64,000 nucleotides of DNA from Argopecten irradians (taxonomy: Eukaryota; Mollusca; Bivalvia; Pectinida; Pectinidae), in assembly GCF_041381155.1 (NCBI RefSeq), contig NC_091134.1, positions 41,747,338 to 41,811,337 of the forward strand, given 5' to 3'. Under the pieces are notes generated by a model. That model worked only from the letters and a program-made list of their open reading frames with translations, was not told the DNA's origin and did not search any database. This document shows, one piece after another, positions 36,307-46,747 of the stretch (the first letter of the stretch is position 1; each line of letters starts with the position of its first letter). Both the position numbers and the translations under genes were made by a program.

Positions 36307-37002
36307 TAAGTATGAAGTGACTTTCAATCTCAACTTTTATTCTACATGAATGACTTTGATAACAGCGTTTGGAGTTTGAAATTTTGATAAAATAAATGTT
36401 GACTTATTTTGACAAATGAAGCATGCTGTCATCACAACAAAAATACATACATTGAATGTGCATTGAAGTTACATAGATTGGGCCCAATGAACCAAACCTA
36501 CTACCTGGTGATCTATACTAAAATCCAAAGGTTGTGTTTTAAACATTTTAGCCTTTTCTGTGACTTTAATTGGAGATCAAAGGTCAAACTGATAGCTATC
36601 GTCCAATCACAAGCTACAGGCTCAAAATCAGGTTTATAGGACTCTTTCTTACTTTTAATGAATTTATTTTAAATTTTTGCTTATTTGGTCTCTGTGATCT
36701 TGTCTATCTTGACATCCATGCATGTTACAAGCCTACATCAGGTCTTTAGGCCTGTTAGATACTGACAAAAAATTGTTAGAATGATTTTTGCCCATATTAC
36801 TGTGCCAAATATCAATTCTTGACCTAAATAAATTACATTAAGTCAGTGAATATGATTATTTTGATCTTGGATGAAGGTCAAGCTCACCTATTTGAAGAAA
36901 TTTAGTAGCTCTTAATCCCAGGAATCTAAAAGCTTAATTTCAGGTCTCTAGGCCACTAAGTCAAGGTCATTTGTTTAAACAAAGTTGTTAGACCTTTATC
37001 CA
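36307..37002 (+). repeat. Degenerate tandem units related to elements E and F
   Basis: At 36540-36995 the text TTTTAGCCTTTTCTGTGACT, ATCAAAGGTCAA, CAGGTCTTTAGGCC and GTCAAGGTCATTTG repeats the monomer pattern of 45400-46480 with heavy divergence. 36307-36540 shows nothing recognisable. Confidence 0.5.
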
Positions 37003-37627
37003 ACAAGAGCTGTTGGAGAACAGCAAAGCTCGCCTATTCAGAAGAAGTTGATGTTCAAGTATTTACTATTTAAACATGAAATATGACAAATTAACAGACT
37101 CAAAAAACCCCTAAAGGGCCCCCAATTGGTTGTATTATTACGTTCAGCATCCATACACATTAGGAAAATAAAATCATAAACATTTATGATGACTTTTAAA
37201 CATGGAAATATGACAAATTAACAGACTCAAAAAAAAACCTAAAGGGCCCCAAATTGGTTGTATTATCACGTTCAGCATCCATACACATTAGGAAAATAAA
37301 ATCATAAACATTTATGATGACTTAAGCTTAAACAATAGACAAAATAGAAACTTGCTCAAAAACTTTAACATGGAAATATGACAAATTAACAGACTCAAAA
37401 AAAACCTAAAGGGCCCCAAATTGGTTGTATTATCACGTTCAGCATCCATACACATTAGGAAAATAAAATCATAAACATTTATGATGACTTAAGCTTAAAC
37501 AATTGACGAAGCAGAAACTTGCTCAAAAACTTTAACGTGAAATGGGACGCCAACGCTGACGCCAACGCCGACGCCGACGCCGGGGTGACAACAATAGCTC
37601 CCCCTATTCTTCGAATAGGCGAGCTAA
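37003..37627 (+). mobile_element. Small pearl/Helentron-like element D
   Basis: The left end ACAAGAGCTGTTGGAGAACA contains a short hairpin followed by GCTCGCCTATTC. The core is three tandem units of about 125-155 bp (AATATGACAAATTAACAGAC, CACGTTCAGCATCCATACAC). A GACGCC microsatellite leads to a right end with hairpin CCTATTCTTCGAATAGG followed by CGAG and CTAA. Left CTCGCCTATTC and right GAATAGGCGAG are inverted. This is the same architecture as elements B and C with unrelated monomers. Confidence 0.7.
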
Positions 37628-37629
37628 AA

Positions 37630-37946
37630 ATATGATTGTCATTCCCTGATGATGTTTCACACCAAATATGGATGAAATCAACCGAAGGACGAAGGAGGAG
37701 TGGGATTTTAATGCTTAAAAGAAGAACATTTGCCCTTTTGGTGCCCCACCCCTCAGCCCATAGGGGTCGAACCAAGCTCATTTATATAAAATATGATTGT
37801 CCTTCCCCAATAATTTTTCACACCAAATATGGATGAAATCCCCAAGGATGAAGGAGGAGTAGAATTTTAAAGCTAGAATTAAGAAAATTTGCCCTTTTGG
37901 GGCTCAACCCCTCAGCCCCTAGGGGTCAGACCAGGCTCATTTATAA
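37630..37946 (+). repeat. Two tandem units of another 160-bp monomer
   Basis: TATGATTGTC-TTCCC, TTTCACACCAAATATGGATG, GAAGGAGGAGT and CCCCTCAGCCC-TAGGGGTC occur twice with a 160-bp period. The stretch lies directly between elements D and B and has no ends of its own, so it looks like the core of a truncated element. Confidence 0.65.
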
Positions 37947-40017
37947 ACAAGAGACCCAGAGGGCCTGTATCGCTCACCTGGTTTGTAATGCCAAGTAATG
38001 TTCTAAATACAGGTTCATTGTTTCTTTTCTGAAGGAATTCGAATATTTACCTCTAATTCACCTACGGGGCCCTACCATCCTGCCCCCGGGGGGTCAGAGC
38101 CAACATTTATAGAAGTTCTGTTCCCCTTCCCCAATGGATGTTTGTGGCCAAATTTGGTCACAATCCATGAAGAACTCTAGGACAAGTAGCGATTTATAGG
38201 ATTTACCTCTATTTCCCCTATTGGGCTCCACCCCTCCTGCCCCCGGGGGGTCAGAGCAAACATTTAAAGAAGTTCTGTTCCCCTTCCCCCAAGGATGTTT
38301 GTGGCCAAATTTGGTCACAATCCATGCAGAACTCTAGGACAAGTAGCGATTTATAGGATTAACCTCTATTTCCCCTATTGGGCCCCGCCCCTCCTGCCCC
38401 CAGGGGGTCAGAGCCAAACTTTATACAAGTTCTGTTCCCCTTCCCCCAAGGATGTTTGTGGCCAAATTTGGTTACAATCCATGCAGAACTCTAGGACAAG
38501 TAGCGATTTATAGGACTTACCTCTATTTCCCCTATTGGGCCCCGCCCCTCCTGCCCCGGGGGGTCAGAGCCAAAATTAATACAAGTTCTGTTCCCTTCCC
38601 CAAGAATGTTTGTGGCCAAATTTGGTTACAATCCATGCAGAACTCTAGGACAAGTAGCGATTTATAGGATTTACCTCTATTTCCCGTATTGGGCCCCGCC
38701 CCTCCTGCCCCGGGGGGGGGGGGGGTCAGAGCCAAACTTTATACAAGTTCTGTTCCCCTTCCCCCAAGGATGTTTGTGGCCAAATTTTTGGTTACAATCC
38801 ATGCAGAACTCTAGGACAAGTAGCGATTTATAGGATTTACCTCTATTTCGCCTATTGGGCCCCGCCCCTCCTGCCCCGGGGGGTCAGAGCCAAAATTTAT
38901 ACAAGTTCTGTTCCCCTTCCCCCAAGGATGTTTGTGGCCAAATTTGGTTACAATCCATGCAGAACTCTAGGACAAGTAGCGATTTATAGGATTTACCTCT
39001 ATTTTCCCTATTGGGCCCCGCCCCTCATGCCCTCGGGGGTCAGAGCCTAACTTTATACAAGTTCTGTTCCCCTACCCCCAAGGATGTTTGTGGCCAAATT
39101 TGGTTACAATCCATGCAGAACTCTAGGACAAGTAGCGATTTATAGAATTTACCTCTATTTCCCCTATTGGGCCCCCGCCCCTCCTGCCCCCGGGGAGTCA
39201 GAGCCAAACTTTATACAAGTTCTGTTCCCCTTCCCCCAAGGATGTTTGTGGCCAAAGGACCTTTGGTTACAATCCATGCAGAACTCTAGGACAAGTAGCG
39301 ATTTATAGGATTTACCTCTATTTCCCCTATTGGGCCCCCGCCCCTCATGCTCCCGGGGGTCAGAGCCTAACTTTATACAAGTTCTGTTCCCCTACACCCA
39401 AGGATGTTTGCGGCCAAATTTGGTTACAATCCATGCAGAACTCTAGGACAAGTAGCGATTTATAGGATTTACCTCTATTTCCCCTATTGGGCCCCGTCCC
39501 TCCTGCCCCCGGGGGGTCAGAACCAAACTTTATACAAGTTCTGTTCCCCTTCCCCCAAGGATGTTTGTGGCCAAATTTTGGTCACAATCCATGCAGAACT
39601 CTAGGACAAGTAGCGATTTATAGGATTTACCTCTATTTCCCCTATTGGGCCCCGCCCCTCTCCTGCCCCCGGGGGGTCAGAACCAAACTTTATACAAGTT
39701 CTGTTCCGCTTCCCCCAAGGATGTTTGTGGCCAAATTTGGTAACAATCCATGCAGAACTCTAGGACAATTAGCGATTTATAGGATTTACCTCTATTTCCC
39801 CTAATTGCCCCTCCTGCCCCCAGGGGGTCAGAGCCAAACTTTATACAAGTTCTGTTCCCCTTTCCCCAAGGATGGCCAAATTTGGTTACAATCCATGCAG
39901 AACTCTATGACTAGTAGCGATTTGTTGACGGACGGACGGACGACGGACGACGGACGACGGACGACGGACGCTGCGCCATGACATAAGCTCACCGGCCCTT
40001 TGGGCCAGGTGAGCTAA
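37947..40017 (+). mobile_element. Pearl/Helentron-like element B (both ends present)
   Basis: The left end is ACAAGAGACCCAGAGGGCCT, then CGCTCACCTGG and a 120-bp unique leader. About twelve 157-bp units of the same monomer as element A follow. A GACGG microsatellite (39925-39970) precedes a right end with hairpin GGCCCTTTGGGCC, AGGTGAG and CTAA. CGCTCACCTGG and CCAGGTGAGC are inverted subterminal repeats. A hairpin just before CTRR and no terminal target duplication fit Helitron-2/Helentron-type non-autonomous elements. The tandem core plus ACGG microsatellite fits the bivalve 'pearl' elements. Confidence 0.75.
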
Positions 40018-40077
40018 AAACCATGTTTCGAAAAACTGCCAGAGGGGTACATGGGAACCTGTTTCTCCTCCCCCACT
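40014..40077 (-). repeat. Isolated 64-bp tip of the Academ-like terminal repeat
   Basis: Every base from 40014 to 40077 equals 33583-33646, the outer end of the right Academ-like terminal repeat. It starts at the CTAA that is also the 3' end of element B. Confidence 0.8.
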
Positions 40078-42176
40078 ACTATATGGTACTCACATGTGAA
40101 TCATTTACTCAGTTTAGTTTTCACTGTTCAACATGGAGGACCATAAATATGCAGCTCTGTATACAGATTTGAACACATAGTCCAGTAAAAATACGAAAAA
40201 TAGATGCCTAACCTCTAAATAATTGCAACAGAATTTGTTTTCTGCTTTTTATGTTGGAGGATCTTACTATTTTACCATGAAAAAAAGTCCTTAAAAAACA
40301 TATGTTCGGAAAGTCGTTTTTTCAACACCCGAAAAATAAGAAAATATATAGAAATTACACTTTTGACCACTTTTAAAGTACAATATCTGCTATTTTTGCA
40401 ATACTTGAAATATGAATTCGGGTATATAGTAAGACAAACTTTAGGTTAGTACAAATCAGTTGAATGATACAATAATTTCAGTCAATCTAAGAAATAAAGA
40501 AGGATGAAAACGGCTCAAAACCTTTTGAATTTAGCTAGCATTACCGTTTTTGTTCTTTTTAGATACAAACATTTATAAAATCTTACCCTGAACTATATCA
40601 GTTTATGCTTTATGCCTTAAAGAATTACATTTTCTTTGATATTAATGCATGATCGATAATATATTGGCTAGAAAAAACCTAAATATTAACATGTCAAGTT
40701 GACTGATCGTGCCAATTTGAAGTGTTTTTATACTTAGATTTTTGGCAAAACACCCAATTTGGTAGTTAATATTTCAGAAAATAAAAAAGCAAATGCTTCC
40801 ATATATGCTATATCCTTTTTTGCATATTTTGTACTTGTTATTTTTATCATTTGTTGTAAAAACGGTATAAATATGCACATCTTATTTAGTAGTAAAAACT
40901 TCCTTCACGTTAATTTGGCTAATACCAAAATATGTCAAAGTCCATAAATCTGCAATACAAAAATCTTAATTTTTCGAATATGCTTTATTCGTTTGTCATA
41001 AAATTTTGCCAGTAAATAAATCAGAACTGTGATGATTTTCAGCAAAAAAATTGAACTTGAACTTTTATCTTATTCCTTTATCTCGTTGAAAATTATATAA
41101 CCCCCATCCAGTTACATTATGGAAAAATGAAAAACTGACCTACATGTATGCAAATATTTGATCAAAAAGAAACTTCAATCTCATTTTATAAAGAGCGCTC
41201 CATTATGGTGGTAATATCTGCCAAAGGATTTTGCAATCTGATTAGTCACAGAATAGATATTCACATTTTTGACATTTCAACTTAAGGACTTAGCCAATTA
41301 GAGATGTTTAGTCAAATTGGCACTAAATGAGGATTTGATCGACCTCGCGTCTTTTATATTTGGTGATATCTTGATATAGTAGTCTATTTTGGGTGAGTAT
41401 AGCCTACATAGAATCTGAATTAATAACTATCTAAACACTTGAGACGGTACTTACTGAATAATTCTTGAATGAAAAAGACATTATTCAATTTGGACTTCAA
41501 AATGTCCTTGGAAAAGGCCAAAAGACCAACTTTGAGCAACCATATTATCACAGGTAGTGAAAGTAAAATGTTTTACTTTAAAAATATTCCACCAAAATGA
41601 GTATCAATGGTATTGTTGATAATAACAATTTTTTATCTGAACAATCCAACAAAAGTATAGTTGGCTGTTGCAAGGACATAATTATTCAAATCATGCTGTC
41701 ATACTTTTTCCCTGTGTTGATTTCAACTTTTGTTTTTGGCAATCTGTACTGCCCTTATAACGTTCTTGTCAAACATTATTTTTTTAGTATCTCATAATAA
41801 CCATGTAAGTTTATATTTGGCTTCAAAGTTGACAAATTATGCAAATATCCATATTTTTCTGATTTTTTAGGGGTCAAGAAAAACACTTTCCCAAATTTTT
41901 TATTTGTGGCGACTTTTCTTCCTGTATAAAACAAAGTCAGATCTGTATGAAAAACAAAGAAAAAATTCTGTTGCAATTATTTTGGGGTAAAACCCTATCT
42001 TTACTGGACTAACAATAGTGATGATTTTTGTATATATATTTCAAGTGATTTGGGCAAACATCTTTTCCCATGCAGCACAGGCCTTAGAGGGAGCTAATCA
42101 AAATTTAGAGAGAAAAAAAAAACAAGAAAATATTCCCCAATATTTTGGATCATAATACTACAAGTACATATACACA
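40078..42176. other. AT-rich non-coding DNA
   Basis: No exon, element end or tandem array is recognised. Short open frames (40759-40947, 41597-41797) are low complexity and unsupported. The missing last exon of the DTWD2-like gene was sought here and not found. Confidence 0.4.
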
Positions 42177-44277
42177 ACAAGAGGCCCAGAGGGCCTGTAT
42201 CGCTCACCTGGTTTGTAATGCCAAGTAATGTTCTGAATACAGGTTCATTGTTTCTTTTCTGAAGGAATTTTAATATTAACCTCTAAATCCCCTATTAGGC
42301 CCCACCCCTCCTGCCCCTGGGGGATCAGAGCCAAAATTTATACAAGTTCTGTTCCCCTTCCCCCAAGGATGTATTTGTGGCCAAATTTGGTTACATTTCC
42401 ATTCAGAAACTCTACGACAAGTAGCGATTTAAAGGATTTACCTCTATTTCCCCTATTGGGCCCCCGCCCCTCCTGCCCCCGGGGGGCCAGAGCCAAAATT
42501 TATACAAGTTCTGTTCCCCTTCCCCCAAGGATGTTTGTGGCCAAATTTGGGTACATTCCATTCACAACTCTTTGACTAGTAGCGATTTAAAGGATTTACC
42601 TCTATTTCCCCTATTGGGCCCCGCCCCTCCTGCCCCTGGGGGATCAGAGCCAAAATTTATACAAGTACTGTTCCCCTTCCCCCAAGGATGTTTGTGGCTG
42701 ATTTGGTTACATTCCATGCCAAACTTCTATGACAAGTAGCGATTTAAAGGATTTACCTCTATTTCCCCTATTGGGCCCCGCCCCTCCTGCCCCCGGGGGA
42801 TCAGAGCCAAAATTTATACAAGTTCTGTTCCCCTTCCCCCAAGGATGTTTGTGGTCAAATTTGGTTACATTTCATTCAGAACTCTACGACAAGTAGCGAT
42901 TTAAAGGATTTACCTCTATTTCCCCTATTGGGCCCCCGCCCCTCCTGCCCCCGGGGGGTCAGAGCCAAAATTTATACAAGTTCTGTTCCCCTTCCCCCAA
43001 GGATGTTTGTGGCCAAATTTGGGTACATTCCATTCACAACTCTATGACTAGTAGCGATTTAAAGGATTTACCTCTATTTCCCCTATTGGGCCCCGCCCCT
43101 CCTGCCCCTGGGGATCAGAGCCAAAATTTATACAAGTACTGTTCCCCTTCCCCAAAGGATGTTTGTGGCTGATTTTGGTTACATTCCATGCCAAACTCTA
43201 GGACAAGTAGCGATTTAAAGGATTTACCTCTATTTCCCCTATTGGGCCCCGCCCCTCCTGCCCCTGGGGGATCAGAGCCAAAATTTATACAAGTTCTGTT
43301 CCCCTTCCCCCAAGGATGTTTGTGGCCAAATTTGGTTACATTTCATTCAGAACTCTACGACAAGTAGCGATTTAAAGGATTTACCTCTATTTCCCCTATT
43401 GGGCCCCGCCCCTCCTGCCCCCGGGGGGCAGAGCCAAAATTTATACAAGTTCTGTTCCCCTTCCCCCTAGGATGTTTGTGGCCAAATTTGGTTACAATCC
43501 ATGCAGGACTCTATGACTAGTAGCGATTTAAAGGATTTACCTCTATTTCCCCTATTGGGCCCCGCCCCTCCTGCCCTCGGGGGGTCAGAGCCAAAATTTA
43601 TACAAGTTCTGTTCCCCTTCCCCCAAGGATGTTTGTGGCTGATTTTGGTTACAATCCATGCCAAACTCTAGGACTAGTAGCAATTTAAAGGATTTACCTC
43701 TATATCCCCTATTGGGCCCCGCCCCTCCTGCCCCTGGGGGGTCAGAGCCAAAATTTATACAAGTTCTGTTCCCCCTCCCCCAAGGATGTTTGTGGCCAAA
43801 TTTGGTTCCAATCCATGCAGAACTCTATGACTAGTAGCGATTTAAAGGATTTACCTCTATTTCCCCTATTGGGCCCCGCCCCTCCTGCCCCTGGGGGATC
43901 AGAGCCAAAATTTATACAAGTTCTGTTCCCCTTCCCCCAAGGATGTTTGTGGCTGATTTTGGTTACAATCCATGCCAAACTCTAGGACAAGTAGCGATTT
44001 AAAGGATTTACCTCTATTTCCCCTATTGGGCCCCGCCCCTCCTGCCCCTGGGGGGTTAGAGCCAAAATTTATACAAGTTCTGTTCCCCCTCCCCCAAGGA
44101 TGTTTGTGGCCAAATTTGGTTACAATCCATGCAGAACTCTAGGACAAGTAGCGATTTATAGGAAATGTTGACGGACGGACGGACGGACGGACGGACGACG
44201 GACGACGGACGACGGACGACGGACGCCGCGCCATGACATGACATAAGCTCACCGGCCCTTCGGGCCAGGTGAGCTAA
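42177..44277 (+). mobile_element. Pearl/Helentron-like element C (both ends present)
   Basis: The left end ACAAGAGGCCCAGAGGGCCT with CGCTCACCTGG, and the leader, are nearly the same as in element B. About twelve 150-160-bp units follow, many with GATTTAAAGG where B has GATTTATAGG. A long ACGG/GACGGAC microsatellite (44168-44225) precedes hairpin GGCCCTTCGGGCC, AGGTGAG and CTAA. B and C share ends but their units are homogenised separately. Confidence 0.75.
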
Positions 44278-45173
44278 AAAAGTGAAATCATGTGGCAAAA
44301 GAGTGTTTTTGAAAGTATTCCTTGTATAATTTGTTTTCATTGTAAAAGATGCCATTTTTATGGAATATGAAGTGATTTGGATATACGAAATAAGGAAAAA
44401 TCATGTCAAGAATCTGTAATTTCATTTTGGCATTTCAGCATTATCTCATGGAATTTAATCTTAATATTGTCAATCCTGGATCCTGTTCACCAGTCTTTAC
44501 ATTCACTTTTAGCTGTGGAATTGTCACACGGTTTATGACAGGTTCCTATTCGGACATTTGTAATGTTATTTATTTGTTTTAATCTACTCGAACATACTTA
44601 ATATTCTATGTTTAGAAGTAAAATACAAAGCTTCATTTTGAAAATAATAGCCGTTTCTTTATTGTGATGTATTGCTTTAACGTATTTAACTGTGTTTCTT
44701 TAAGCTAATCCTTCTTAGCAGTTCTCAATACCGGTAACGCTTGCGTCAGTTAATTAGCGACGATTGTATATCACGTTTAGACTAAGTGCTGTTTACATGT
44801 TTGTTCCTGTATATTTGGTATATTATCATTTTGTATTACTTGTATATTCATTTTAGGCCTAGGTTTTGAAGTGTAGAGTTGGATATTTCTCCGCTCCGCA
44901 CCCGACTGTAATAAATCAGTATATAGAAAATATCATCTTTGGAGCTGTAGCACTGTGATAGTATAGTCACCTTTTTCCGTGGAATAGTTCACAAACTATT
45001 TCACAGCAAAAGGTAACTACATGTATTCCATCGTAGAAGGTGATAATAGTAGACTTTGCTCCAACTATACCTCAAGCTATTACAGTACATGACATCACAG
45101 CCATTTTTTTAAACCAAATAAAGCTCTAAATGAATTAATGGAAGTTTTGATGTTGGATGATCATATGATCTTA
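44278..45173. other. Non-coding spacer
   Basis: Nothing coding is recognised on either strand. A short inverted repeat GAATAGTTCACAAACTATTT lies near 44982. It is probably 3' intron or downstream DNA of the DTWD2-like gene. Confidence 0.4.
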
Positions 45174-46608
45174 ACAAGAGGCCCATGGGCTTTAACAGTC
45201 ATCTGACTATTGGCACAAAGCAACACCTTAAAGAAAATAGTTATGAGAAACAATTAAAGCAATATAACAAAAGAACTCTTTTAATAGAAGAAGTTCAGGA
45301 TCTGATATATTTGATAAATTAGACCATGAATGAAGGTCTCTTGATCCTCACCATGCTACAAGTCCAATATCCATTCTCTAGCCTCTAAGTTATTTACAAA
45401 AGTCCTTTAAAGATTTTAGCCTATTTGATCCCAGTGATCTTGAATGAAGATCAAGATCTTTCCATTGAACAAACTTGGTAGCCTTTCATCCCAGCATGTC
45501 ACAGGCCCAATATTAGTACCCTGGGCCTTTTGGTACTTGAGAAGAAGTCGTTTAAAGATTTTAGCCTTTTGACCCCCGTGACTTTGAATGAGAATCAAGG
45601 TCATTCATTTAAACAAACTTGGTAGCCCTTCATTCCAGCATGTCACTGGCCAAATATCAGGTCTGTAGGCCTCTTGGTTTTTCACAAGAAGTTGTTTAAA
45701 GATTTTAGCCTATCTGACCCCTGTGACCTTGAAAAGAGATCAAGGTCATTCATTTGAACAAACTTATTAGCCCTTCATCCCAGCATGTCACAAGCCCAAT
45801 ATGAGTACACTTGGCCTTTTGGTTCTTGAGAAGTCGTTATAAGATTTTAGCCTTTTTAACCCCTGTGACCTTGAATGAATGTCAAGGTCATTCATTTGAA
45901 CAAATTTCGTAGCCATTCATCCCAGCATGTCACAGGCCAAATATCAGGTCTGTAGGCCTCTTGGTTTTTCACAAGAAGTTGTTTAAAGATTTTAGCCTAT
46001 CTGACCCCTGTGACCTTGAAAAGAGATCAAGGTCATTCATTTGAACAAACTTATTAGCCCTTCATCCCAGCATGTCACAAGCCCAATATGAGTACACTTG
46101 GCCTTTTGGTTCTTGAGAAGTCGTTATAAGATTTTAGCCTTTTTAACCCCTGTGACCTTGAATGAATGTCAAGGTCATTCATTTGAACAAATTTTCGTAG
46201 CCATTCATCCCAGCATGTCACAGGCCAAATATCAGGTCTGTAGGCCTCTTGGTTTTTCACAAGAAGTTGTTTAAAGATTTTAGCCTATTTGACCGCTGTG
46301 ACCTTGAATGGAGATCAAGGTCATTCATTTGAACAAACTTATTAGCCCTTCATCCCATCATATGTCACAAGCCCAATATGAGTACCCTGGGCCTTTTGGT
46401 TCTTGATAAGAAGTTGTTTAAAGACTTTTGCCTTTTTGACCCCTGTGATCTTGAATGGAGATCAAGGTCATTCATTTGAACATTCATCCTCGGTTGTTGA
46501 GAAAAAATCGTTTGAATGAAAAGTCTACGCATGGCGGACAGCTGATGGCGCACGACAACAGATGAAGCATGGTGACAATAGGTCATCCTGACCCTTTAGA
46601 TGACCTAG
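45174..46608 (+). mobile_element. Pearl/Helentron-like element E with a different monomer
   Basis: The left end is ACAAGAGGCCCATGGGCTTT with AACAGTCATCTGA. The units of about 150 bp contain TTTAAAGATTTTAGCCTA, GTGACCTTGAA, GATCAAGGTCATTCATTTGA, CCCTTCATCCCAGCATGTCA and CAGGTCTGTAGGCCTCTTGG, with a repeated two-unit block at 45640-46270. The right end is GGTCATCCTGACCCTTTAGA, TGAC and CTAG, again hairpin plus CTRR. It sits in the DTWD2-like gene downstream of the exon at 46748. Confidence 0.7.
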
Positions 46609-46747
46609 AAATCATAGAAATCCTTTAACTAATCCAAAATTTTAATTCATCAAATATTTTTACTCTGTATTCTTGTCAAATATAGCATGTTGGTTTTAAA
46701 AATACCAAACGAAGACATTTTTAGAGAAAGCTCGGATATTTAGTTAC

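Noticed and set aside
35240-39804. Many overlapping small frames containing FVAKFGYNPCRTLGQVAIYR
   Set aside because: Translations of the 157-bp tandem unit of pearl-like elements; no start, stop or splice conservation.
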